Assembly (NCBI RefSeq): GCF_001186125.1
Contig: NW_014040413.1
Coordinates: 32,290 to 57,074 of the forward strand
Reading direction: 5' to 3'
Length of the DNA: 24,785 nt
From: Sphaeroforma arctica JP610
Taxonomy: Eukaryota; Opisthokonta; Ichthyosporea; Ichthyophonida
The notes beneath the pieces are model-generated. The model ran no database searches. It was not told the DNA's origin and was given only the letters and a program-made list of their open reading frames with translations. A program made the translations under genes and the position numbers. Each line of letters opens with the position of its first letter. The stretch's first letter is position 1. Positions 9,935 through 19,940 of the stretch are shown one piece after another.

Positions 9935-10429
9935 ATCAGTGGCTAGCTAGGCGAGTGAGTCACTCACTCACTCCACAGACCAAATACAGCACACTGTTGC
10001 TAGAGAGAGTCTTCGACATAAAAGGTGTGTATGTCTATCCACTGTCCAGTCGATACATAGATACATATATTATTCATATGTTTTTTTCATAAGCCTCTTA
10101 TTTAGAGAAAAATGTGTTGCACACATTAGTCTAACAGTCTGACAGACGACAGTCCCAGCAGACCCGGAACCTTGTGCCGGACTTGTGACGCCAAGCAGCT
10201 CGGTCCAAAAAATATCTAATATATATATTACATATTTGTTGTTGTTTTTTAAACCCCCAGCGCCACCCATTCCAGCATTCTTAGTTTCAAGTTTCGAGTC
10301 TCCTACACCCCCAGAAATTTAAAGAATCATGTCTAATATTAGAACCAATCAATATTAGTTTACTGTGTGACGTTTTATTGTGATTCAGGAGTAGATGTAA
10401 GCCATAATTTTATTCCTTAGATATCATAG

Positions 10430-10800
10430 GTGAAGTACTGAAGAGAAGAGTGACGAGTAAAGAGTGAGACTGAAGACTGAACTCTGAACAAATACTGAAG
10501 ACCTCTGAACTTCTGAAGTCTGAACACTCGACAGTGGTCAACACTGTGTCTGTAATCAGTGATCACTTGTCACTTTATAGTCGCTTTATTATGACTTCTT
10601 GAGTGAGTAAGTGCACAGCTCTGATGTTTCATTTAGAAGGCTATGGTTCTGTTCTGACTACTACACACTTTTAAATACAGAAACTTTATGAGTGTTCCCA
10701 CGAGTCTCACTGCTCACAAGTCACACATATGAGTCCTCTGCTCTGACTTCCGAGTTCTCCGTTCTGTTCTCAGTGTTCTGAGTTCTCATAGTATTTTGCA
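10430..10800. repeat. CTGAA-rich tract and complementary AGTTC-rich tract
   Basis: From 10430 to 10545 the sequence is a degenerate run of CTGAAG, CTGAAC and GAGTGA words. From 10685 to 10795 it is a run of GAGTTC, TCTGAG and GTTCT words, broadly the reverse complement of the first. The two arms could pair partly over a spacer of about 150 bases. No coding frame. It resembles cryptic simple sequence; an old decayed element is another possibility. Confidence 0.5.
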
Positions 10801-10892
10801 GACTTTAACTGGAAAGCTCATATGTATGTATTCTGCTGGGATCCGAATAGGATCCGGATGGGATCTAGATTCCAAGGTCTATCAAAATTAAA

Positions 10893-10900
10893 TATATAAA
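10893..10900 (+). promoter_or_regulatory. TATA box of the Cys-rich gene
   Basis: TATATAAA followed by GAG lies 78 bases upstream of the ATG at 10978, a normal spacing for a TATA box plus a short 5' UTR. The ATG context is CAAAATGC, with A at -3. Confidence 0.6.
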
Positions 10901-10977
10901 GAGTATCATTTTGAATTTACATGTCAGCATAAAACACTCATACATAGTAGAACTGATATTCAACCTTCCCAATCAAA

Positions 10978-12323
10978 ATGCAAATCCCGGCCAAAACCTT
11001 GATTGGTTATGCAATCTTTGTTTCAGGTGCCACTGCTATGAGCATACGACAAACCGGTGGTGCCATGAACATCGTGAACGCGTATGGTGTAGCCATGCAA
11101 CAGTCTGCCGATAGTGTGTTGGGCTGGTGGACATCAGAGCAGCCAGCCGCGGTAGTTATTCAGTGGCCCACCTCCGGAAACCCCACGGCGCTCAAATTTG
11201 CAAACGGAAAGTGTTTGTATGTGGACAATGTAGTACCGTACCAAACAGACTGTACTTGTAACAACGATGAGTGGTGGCACTACGAGAACGAACAATGATG
11301 TGGGGTGCCGCGGCTTTTCATGTCGACGCTGTCGGTGATCTCACAGTTGAACAATCTGAGAACAGCGCGAAAGTCCACTATGTTGCGGCCGCCCTATCCA
11401 ACGCACACGAGATTTCGTGTGAGCAGAAATTCGTTGGTAGATCAGCTTTTATATGGGACACATTCCAGACTTCCAAATTGTGCTGCGACTATTCCCATAA
11501 ATGCAGCGATTTACCCAAGTGCACGTCTAGCTTCTGCTGTAGAGCTGACAGTTCCGCTAAGTATTTAGTAGATTCGGTAGCGGTAGAGGCGCAAACTTCT
11601 GCACCAGCCGTCATAGCAAATTCTCATGAGATATTCTGTGAGAAGAAGTATGAGGGTAGATCGGACCACCGATTTGTTGCGACTATTCTCACAACTGTGG
11701 TAATTTGCCTAAATGCACATAATTTCTGCTGCAAGTCAGACGATGCGGCTGGATAATTGACTGAATCCGTAAACACACTTCAGAGTTCTCCATCGCCATC
11801 ATCAGTACCATCCCCTTCAGCCTCCCTGTCTGCAGCAAACTATTGCGAGGCGGATGCTGCACAACTCGGAGAGGACACATGGACACGTGCACGAAGTCAG
11901 GTTGACGATTCTTGCCACGATCTTGACCAGGCATTTAGTGAAACCATGTCACATGCCCCACTGAAAGAAAGCGCCAATGTAGCTTTCTGTGATGCAGTGC
12001 AGCACATGTACGATGCTGGCATGGATAGTTGTGTCAGTGAGTGAGTGGGTTATGGCAAGGCTCTAGGCTCGCAAATCGGCCAACATTTGTGTCGGGTATT
12101 GGACTTGTTTGCGGAGGATGAATCGGATGACGAGGGAGTTACTCTTTTTATTTGTAACAAAAAGGAAAAGAAGGCGTGTCATGAGGCATATGCCAATCAT
12201 ATTACCACCACTGCCTTAGATAATGGAGAGATGTGCGTTGATGGGGTATCGTCTGAGAGAACTCAGGAATTCCACGACCAACTGGAGACCAGGTGCGAGA
12301 TAACAATCGGCCCAGACCAGTAA
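10978..12323 (+). pseudogene. broken gene for a secreted Cys-rich repeat protein
   Basis: The 5' part starts at an ATG with A at -3 and encodes a likely signal peptide (TLIGYAIFVSGATA near residues 7-20), then a Trp/Cys-containing segment (DNVVPYQTDCTCNNDEWWHY). After a change of frame, protein-like sequence continues from about 11271 to 12323, interrupted by two in-frame stops. It contains a tandem module of about 48 residues: copy 1 has HEISCEQKFVGRS ... CCDYSHKC ... LPKCTSSFCC; copy 2 begins HEIFCEKKYEGRS and its cysteine pattern is disturbed. Then come a Ser/Pro linker (SPSPSSVPSPSAS) and two Cys-containing acidic segments. A TATA box and an AATAAA signal flank it, so it looks like a recently lost single-exon gene. 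I do not recognise the family. Unrecognised introns or assembly errors are the alternatives. Confidence 0.6.
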
Positions 12324-12376
12324 TAGACCTCAGTTTTAACATCCATATTTAAAAACTAATTTAGAAATGTAAAAGC

Positions 12377-12382
12377 AATAAA
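12377..12382 (+). terminator. AATAAA polyadenylation signal
   Basis: AATAAA lies 54 bases after the final stop of the broken Cys-rich gene, the expected place for its 3' end. Confidence 0.55.
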
Positions 12383-12887
12383 TTCATAGATATCAAACAA
12401 CGATCTCATGTCTATGATTTAAAGGAGATTCCGCATATTCAAAAACGACATGCAGTTGTTGTCAAAGGCGGTCGCAACGTTTTTCCGACACTCGCAGCTG
12501 TATATGTGTAAATATCTCAAAATAAGCATTGTCTATTATGTTTTGGATAAGCACATTCCCCTTATACCTTACTCTCCATCTGTATTACCCTATTTATAGT
12601 GTATATGGTGCATGTGAACAATGAGAAAATCCCAGTTTGCCAAATACACACCAAAGCGTAGAAATTTATATCATACTACTCAAGAAGACTGGATAAGTTC
12701 GATTTGCTACATAGCCATCTTTATTGCGATCGCATAGTCTAGATGCCGATAGAGTTTGAGTCAGTGAATCAGTACATACAGGGCAGCGTGGGCGGAAAAC
12801 GATCAAAATTTGATCCGTCACTCCAAACGTGTGCAAGAATAGAAATGAACAATTTTTATTTCATAGCTGATGTCGTATTGTCTTCGA
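12383..12887. other. intergenic region between convergent genes
   Basis: A stretch of about 500 bases without a supported gene. A 76-codon ATG-led open frame at 12743-12973 (+) encodes a possible membrane segment (FIADVVLSSILLSCILTLTF) but overlaps the 3' end of the ankyrin gene on the other strand and has no other support. Confidence 0.45.
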
Positions 12888-12893
12888 TTTTAT
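12888..12893 (-). terminator. AATAAA polyadenylation signal of the ankyrin gene
   Basis: TTTATT on the + strand is AATAAA on the - strand, 42 bases past the stop codon of the ankyrin gene. A second copy lies at 12855-12860. Confidence 0.5.
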
Positions 12894-12934
12894 TGTCTTG
12901 TATATTGACTTTGACTTTTCTGATTGCAATACAG

Positions 12935-14692
12935 CTACGCGGAGAGTTGCTCGTGCAATGGATTAAGAACTAATTTTGCCACCTCAGATGGCAGGTTTGC
13001 GCATACAGTGTCTCTTTTCATTGTGCTTGTAAACCTTTTCAATGCGTGCCTAGCAAGCATCATAAGTGAAACTTCTGGGAAGGTCGTTTCCATACGTTCG
13101 AACAGATCGATCACAGCTTCATGTTTATGAATTGCTGCCATTCTCTGTGCAGTTCGCCCATTGTTATCAAGAATTTTGGTATCTGCTCCGGCATCCAGTA
13201 GTAATTGCACACTCTCTAGACTATCTGGTTTCGCTGCAGCATGATGTAAAGCAGTGCGTCCTGACTCGTCTTTATCGTTAACAGCCACTTTATCGCCTTC
13301 CAACAGGAAGCTGAGTAATTCCAAATGGCCTCCACGCGCAGCCTGGATAAGCACAGTCTCATCACAGTACCTTGTATTGTAGTCCAGTTTCTCACCTTTG
13401 CTCGCCGCCCCCTCATGTAAGGCCTTCATCATTTCACACGAACCGATGTTTGCTGCTGCGTGCACGATGCTTCGGCCGCTTTTACCAACATTTACCGACG
13501 GAATGAATGGTAGGATGACGCTAGCGGCCTGCACATTGCCTTCCTCTACTGCTTTATACAGCAATGTAGATTGTGCCAACGACAACCTCATTTTGCTCTT
13601 TGCCATTTCAGGAATGGCGCCAGCCCTCAACAGTGCTCGCATCATATCTATACGTCCTGCAGTGTATGCCATGTATATGCACGTCTTCTCTTGCCATACA
13701 CAATTGGGATCTGCGCCTTGTATTATAAGTTCCTCAACGACTGCTAGGCTATCTTTCTGCACAGCCAGACATAAAAGTGGCTGGGATTTCCCATTTGCTT
13801 CGATAGATATCTTGCGTTCCTGTATCAGGTGTCTAATTTTGCTGATATGTTCATCCTCTACCGCCCGATTCAATTCTATATCGTCGATCGAGGGTAGATT
13901 CTGTTCTACCTTGCGGATTGGCGTGTATTTTACATCCATGAAGAATCTTCTAGTTTCTTTAACATCTTGTTCGTGATCTGCGTACCTGCTATTGTGTTCT
14001 AATGTTGACCGACTGGGCTTTGACCCACTCGTACCTTGTTGCCTCGATTTCACACACTGGCGCATAGGGGCTCTGTATTGTTTGTCATCATTTATGGGTT
14101 GTTTCTGAAGAGACAGCCTATCGAGCATATCACTACACGAGCCACTGCTGATTGTATTTATGTTTACGCCTTTTGTCTTGTTGTTGTCCGCGCCACCGGC
14201 AGAGAAGCGGTAGAGCACTCGATGCAATTCTGTATCGACACTGGGCACCATTCCCAAGAATACGTCATCACTGCAGAGTCCATCGTCATTTACACGCCCC
14301 TCTATGGGACGAATAGTTACTGACTTGTACATCGACACCGTCGATGACGTGATATCATTTTGAATATCATTCTTTTGTGCTTGCTCTGTTTCATCATCGA
14401 TTTCTGCGGCACCAAATAGCGCAGATACAAATCGTAAGGTAGATGCAAAACGCGAAGTGGTTTGCTGTGATTCCCGGAGCGTAGATTGATCTGCGTCTAT
14501 CTTTGATGAAAATAGGGAATCTGAAGAAGCATTTGGTGTAAATTCGTGCTGTGCCGTGTATGTTTGTTCGCCATGATTTAGCGTACTTGTGTTTTCATAA
14601 CCCGTTATCATCGAATGCTGGCAATCCTTATTTCCATTGAACGCATTTGCCTTTAGGGCGAATAACCCCTTGGCCATTGGTGTGACTACCAT
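12935..14692 (-). CDS. ankyrin-repeat protein with SOCS-box-like C-terminus (585 aa)
   Basis: Single uninterrupted exon, ATG at 14692 with A at -3. Residues 1-265 are polar, Ser/Thr/Asp-rich and probably disordered. Residues about 270-540 are ankyrin repeats, mostly protein-binding modules: the best are 305-335 (LLCLAVQKDSLAVVEELIIQ then GADPN), 443-476 (ETVLIQAARGGHLELLSFLL) and 477-510 (GRTALHHAAAKPDSLESVQL then LLDAGADTKI), with weaker repeats at 336-372, 374-403, 405-440 and 511-540. Residues 541-580 (SLMMLARHALKRF ... LPSEVAKLVL) have the shape of a SOCS box: a BC-box-like S-L-x3-A-x3-L with Ala where Cys is usual, then an LP-containing second half. If right, it would be an ASB-type substrate receptor for an elongin BC/cullin-5 ubiquitin ligase; the ankyrin call is firm, the SOCS call is inference. 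Intronless, unlike the neighbouring synthetase and reductase genes. No signal peptide or membrane segment. Confidence 0.9.
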   Translation of the reverse strand: MVVTPMAKGLFALKANAFNGNKDCQHSMITGYENTSTLNHGEQTYTAQHEFTPNASSDSLFSSKIDADQSTLRESQQTTSRFASTLRFVSALFGAAEIDDETEQAQKNDIQNDITSSTVSMYKSVTIRPIEGRVNDDGLCSDDVFLGMVPSVDTELHRVLYRFSAGGADNNKTKGVNINTISSGSCSDMLDRLSLQKQPINDDKQYRAPMRQCVKSRQQGTSGSKPSRSTLEHNSRYADHEQDVKETRRFFMDVKYTPIRKVEQNLPSIDDIELNRAVEDEHISKIRHLIQERKISIEANGKSQPLLCLAVQKDSLAVVEELIIQGADPNCVWQEKTCIYMAYTAGRIDMMRALLRAGAIPEMAKSKMRLSLAQSTLLYKAVEEGNVQAASVILPFIPSVNVGKSGRSIVHAAANIGSCEMMKALHEGAASKGEKLDYNTRYCDETVLIQAARGGHLELLSFLLEGDKVAVNDKDESGRTALHHAAAKPDSLESVQLLLDAGADTKILDNNGRTAQRMAAIHKHEAVIDLFERMETTFPEVSLMMLARHALKRFTSTMKRDTVCANLPSEVAKLVLNPLHEQLSA

Positions 14693-14778
14693 ATTGTATG
14701 ATAGACTGATTCTCTCCTGTCTTCTGAAAGTTTTTGAGGTTGACGATGTAGTGAGGATTAGAATCTAACATAGGTCAA

Positions 14779-14786
14779 TATTTATA
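14779..14786 (-). promoter_or_regulatory. TATA box of the ankyrin gene
   Basis: On the - strand the sequence reads CCATATAAATATTG, a good TATAAATA match about 87 bases upstream of the ATG at 14692. Confidence 0.5.
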
Positions 14787-14944
14787 TGGATGCAAAATCA
14801 GAAACGATGACTGACCGTGATCCTATCCTATCTTCCGTATCATGGATATTAGCCTTCGCTTCAGCTTTCAATATGTCCGCTGTACGAATTCGTTAGGAAT
14901 GTTTACAAATCATATGGTGACAGCTCCGTGTCACTGTGTTGATC

Positions 14945-14952
14945 TTATAAAA
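14945..14952 (+). promoter_or_regulatory. possible TATA box (TTATAAAA)
   Basis: TTATAAAAG is about 35-40 bases upstream of the ATG at 14986. It would serve the small frame described next and lies head-to-head with the ankyrin gene promoter. Confidence 0.35.
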
Positions 14953-14985
14953 GTTTAATTTATTTACTAAAATTTTACCGTCACC

Positions 14986-15183
14986 ATGAGCTATGAAGTG
15001 TCAAAAAAATTAAATAAACCGGTCACAAAATATGATTGGTGCTATAAAGGTAGGCAATACTATATTTATTGGTTCTAAAAATACAATCGTGAACTCAAGG
15101 ATGAAAATATCGACAAGCTTATCGCGCTTGATCAGAAGTTTTACTCATTGCCATGGAACTGTCACACTAAAATCGGTCACTAG
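14986..15183 (+). pseudogene. possible small decayed gene (66 codons, one in-frame stop)
   Basis: ATG in a strong context (GTCACCATGAGC) opens a frame of 30 residues beginning MSYEVSKKLNKPVTKYDWCY, meets a TAA at 15076-15078, and continues in the same frame for 34 residues (including KDENIDKLIALDQKFYSLPW) to a TAG at 15181. Both halves have protein-like composition. A TATA-like box lies just upstream. No family recognised. It could be a relic of a small gene, the first exon of a longer lost gene, or chance. Confidence 0.3.
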
Positions 15184-16233
15184 GTATGTAAAGTATTTTT
15201 AAGCCATTTTAGTTGCGGGTGTAAAACGGGAGCCCGGCACATAAAGTACTTATCTATCGCTTTCTTTTTGCGCGTGTGTAAAAACTGAATAGCAAATATG
15301 GTCTGTCGATGACTTCAATTCTGACAATTCACCATCACTTTACACAGGGGTAGGAAAAACCCATGCAATCTTCCAATTTTTTAAAGCATGATGATGTAGA
15401 AATGATTAAAAATCCATAAAGTAGTAACCACATTTGTAAATATGTATAGTCGTGTCCAGCATGTATGCACGCAGACGTTGGAATATCACCTCGTGAAGTA
15501 AAACGCCACTAGTTAATACACCTCTCATGATGAAAGTGACTGTTTCAATTCCAGAGAAGTAACTAGTTTGGTATGACAAACAGTACCTAGTTCGAAAGCG
15601 TCTATACTAGTTCGGTGTAAAATGAATGCCCGTCATACAGTTTTCTCATAAAAAGAAAAAAGTGTGGCCCGTTCAAAATATCTACTAACTGCCATTAATG
15701 TTTGTACCTTTTGTATGCGTGCATAGCGGGCTCGATTCTTGACTCATAATATCGGCACTAATGTGAACATACCGCGATATGCGAGCCATTATCAGGGATA
15801 TTGCCATAATTCTATTCTCAATGTGCTATAGTTCTTCCCCTACATAGAACTACTTGCCATTTAGTTTGTACAATCGCAGGTACTGCTCTGTCGAATGGCT
15901 CGCGTATGATGCCCTTCCGAGGCCTCACTCATGCAATAACATATGTTTTTAAGCGCATTCACTTCACACATAGTATGGACTTAAACTTAAAAGTGTCTCA
16001 TCACAGTATGAAATTTGACTCGCATATACTTTGATTCGGTTTAGTACTATGTGATTAAATCCCATATCATCCGTATCCGCACACGTGCCCGCATACGTTT
16101 TGAACACACTATGTGGTAGAAAATGTTGAGGGTATTAGTGTCTATCCTCTCTGACTTGTTGTGATGATACCAGAGAAATATATGAAATATATTTACAATT
16201 CCCTACACAAAACCGTAAGGCATACTTCCTGGC
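15184..16233. other. intergenic, no gene seen
   Basis: About 1 kb of AT-rich unique DNA between the small frame and the 3' end of the reductase gene. No long open frame, tandem array, tRNA-like structure or transposon end was recognised. Short related words CTAGTTTGGT, CTAGTTCGAA and CTAGTTCGGT cluster at 15567-15616. Confidence 0.5.
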
Positions 16234-16676
16234 TCACATGTTTTGAGGTAACAATACGACGTTATCCGTGTTCATGGTTTCGCTTTGTTCAACGAACGAC
16301 ATTACTCCCTCAGCAACATCCTCAGGCGTTAGCATCTTCGCCTGCAAATTTATTGATGGAAATTCATCGATGTGCCGTGAGTAAATCGATCATATCAGAA
16401 GTAATTAGAATATGAATAAACGAAAATGAAATTTATGATCAAATATTAGCAATAACAGATAATTTATATCAGTCAATTCATGCTTGCCCACAATTTATCA
16501 GCGCGCTGCTGTCATCGAAACACGATGTCAGCGAACAAAATAAAAGTGTAGGCATGTTGCGTCCAATTTATCAATCGCCCGATACTATGAGTCTGTGAAA
16601 CACATGGGATATGCTTCTGCACTGTATTGCATATACACGATATATACATATACATACATATATATATATATATATG

Positions 16677-16728
<52 letters not shown>

Positions 16729-16850
16729 GATATATATATATATAGATATAGATAAAGATACACACACAAACACATACATATAAATATATATACACATACA
16801 TATATGTTTTAATATATAATAAATAGGAAACTACACACACACACACACAT

Positions 16851-16884
<34 letters not shown>

Positions 16885-19875
16885 GTATATATTTATTTAT
16901 GTATATATGTATATATATAAAATAATAACTGCATTCATGTTGCATTTGTGTACTTTTTCGTAGGGAAAGGAATATCGAATCAATTTATATACATATTTTG
17001 AATTTGATATTCTTCCCTGCCGAACGTAGAAGTGCTTAGAAACATAGGCAGAAAGAAATTACTCGAGTTGTTTTGCGCTCCATATACCGTTGTAGGTGAA
17101 TAAATAGACACACCATGCCGGGGCTGATAGTTCCAGCCTTGATCTGAGTGCCCTTCAGTTCCATTCTTAGGCTGGAGAATATAGCCTGTTATGTATCAGT
17201 AAAAGTGAGTGGTGTATAGAATAGTAAGATAATGCAGATATCTCCACGGAGGAAGTATCGGGCCCAACAATCGAATGTGGCTATACGGTTAGAAGGTACG
17301 GAATATTTGAGCTACGAAGCACACGATTCGTCTGGCAAATGAATCGATGAGGTCAATCGGATGATCTATGGGTGTATACGTATGTGTATTTACACATTCC
17401 TAAAGGTATGATATGAACCCGATTGGTGCCCATTGCATGTGTAATACACCAGAGATCATACTTGACATACTACTTTTAGTTTGTGATAATGATATCTGAT
17501 TTAAAAAAAAATCACCTACTCAAGCGACAACGGATATGGCTTCACTAATAGTCATTCAACAACGGGCACCAATGAGACCTAAATGCTACATACTCAATAC
17601 GCTGTAGATCTGTATACCTACAACTATACATCAAATACCCAACACACGAGGGATCTTATGCATGTCTGCATTTGTATGCGCACCTAGCCATCAGTACCAC
17701 CTATAGAATCGCATACGTACATTTATATACAATATCTCCAACATACAAGGAAGTATATGCATGTTTGTATTTGAATAGTCACCCAGATATCAGTACTCAC
17801 TTGAACCGCAGCCTTTGTAGACGAGTACACCGATGCAGTGGGCTTGGCCATGCCCGGCATTCCGACTATACTGGACACAGCAACTATACGCCCGGAATTC
17901 CTCTCCCGCATATCAGGAACAACCTAGATTAGCCATGGGGATTGGTGGGAATTTAATTTATATATATACGCAGTTTTACTGGATACCGCAAATATGGGCC
18001 CGGAATTCCTCTCCCGCATATTAGGAACCACCTAGATTAGCCATGGGGATTGGTAGGGATATGATCTATTTATATACGCAGTTCTACTGGATATCGTAAT
18101 TATGCGCCCGGAATTCCTCTCCCGCATATCAGGAACCATCTAGATTAGCCATGGGGATTGGTGGGGATGTAATCTATTTGCATACGCAGGTTTTCGAAAT
18201 ACACTGTGTATGGCAAAAGTAATCTTGATGTATCATAACTGTGCCTGCCACGAGTGTTTACTTAAGTATCTATATCGCGCGAAACAATGGAAATAAGTAG
18301 GATAATCACCTTGCATGCTACATTCAACCTTGAGTAACCAGAAAACCCTTCCTCGATAGTATCTCAATATTCTAACTAGAATTTGTATTCAAAAGCCAAA
18401 TCTATGTTATTGCAATCGAATCCGTTATCTATATATTATGTCACCAACGAATCTTAGTATACTAGGGCGTGCCAAACCCAATTCCACTCCTGCTGATTCT
18501 TTTTGATGCACATGTATATCTTTCGCATCTTCCGTCAGACTAAAGTGGTCCATTTCAGCTCAACCTCGGCTCAACCGCACCGATAAATAGCCAACCGATA
18601 TCCAGCCGTAATCAACCAGTATATTCACAGTTACATTAAACAAGTACGTTTACAGCTATGTACGACAAGTACATTTACAGCGATAATCAACTAATACGTT
18701 TACATCTATATACAACAAGTGCAGTTAAGCTATAATCGACCAATACGTTTACGACTGTAAACAACAATACATGCACAGCTGTATACAACAAGTACGTTTA
18801 TAACTATAAACAACCGATACGTTTACAGCTATATACAACAAGTACATTTACAGTTACGAACAACCCAGACTATTCATAGGAGTCCTCAGCTGGTCTATTT
18901 ATAGAACTAGACTATCAGTCAATGTTACCGCACCCACCTTGTTCAACCACAGGAACACTCCGCGCACATTCGCTCTGTAGGTGTCGTCAAAGTCCTTCAT
19001 GGGTACCTATAGATGGCATGACAAGTACAAGTAATAGCGAAGGGAATGCCACAAATTGGTGATGTGAATGCCACAGAAAAGTGAAGTAATCGCCACAGAT
19101 AAGTGAAGAGAATGCCACAGATTAGTGAAGTAATGTGAAGTGATTGCCACAGATGTGAACCAAAAAGCCTGCCTAGTACCAATACAATTTAGTTCGGCGT
19201 GCGTACCGGGTTTTGGTAGTGAATGTAAGTGGGATCCAATATTCAAATAAATATTTCTGCAGGGTGCTGGGATAGTCAAATCGCACCTTCAGGGCATAGA
19301 CCCGATCCTGAAACAACCTTTTATCAAATTTGACCCTAAACTTTTAATGGCAACAACACAACTGCTAATCTGAAAGCAACAATACTCGTATCAATCTTAC
19401 AGACTCTCCTACATGTAAGACCCTTCCGATCTTACATGGAACCAAGACTCTGTTATGAAGACAACATATACTCAAACCACACTATAGAATACGTCAAATT
19501 TGATATTCGATAACAAACTTACCTCTCCAATATTTCCGAAACGCCCAATGCCCGCACTTAGCACAAGAACATCAGGCGTAGCTTCCAGAAAAGTCTTGGC
19601 CTTCAATAAAAGAGTTAAAAGATAGTTTAAAATGTTTTGAAGTTAAGTGCGTAATTGAAAAGATTGAGTCGGACTGGTGATAGCACCTGATACACTTAAT
19701 GGCGACTTAGATTCATGTGTTGAAAATATGTGAGAAAATACACTGAGTATACGGTGACCCTTGCGAATGTGTGGATATAGAAATACATATATATATATAT
19801 TTATTTATATATACATACATATATATATATATACAGACACAGACACAGACACAGACACAGATACACATATATATG

Positions 19876-19940
<65 letters not shown>

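Noticed and set aside
12743-12973. 76-codon frame with a hydrophobic segment, as a small membrane protein
   Set aside because: Overlaps the 3' end of the well-supported ankyrin gene and has no promoter, homology or repeat support. Kept only as a remark.
13398-13976. 192-codon open frame on the + strand
   Set aside because: Antisense shadow of the ankyrin gene.
16512-16945. Tyr/Ile-rich open frames of 70-124 codons
   Set aside because: Translation of TA and CA microsatellites.
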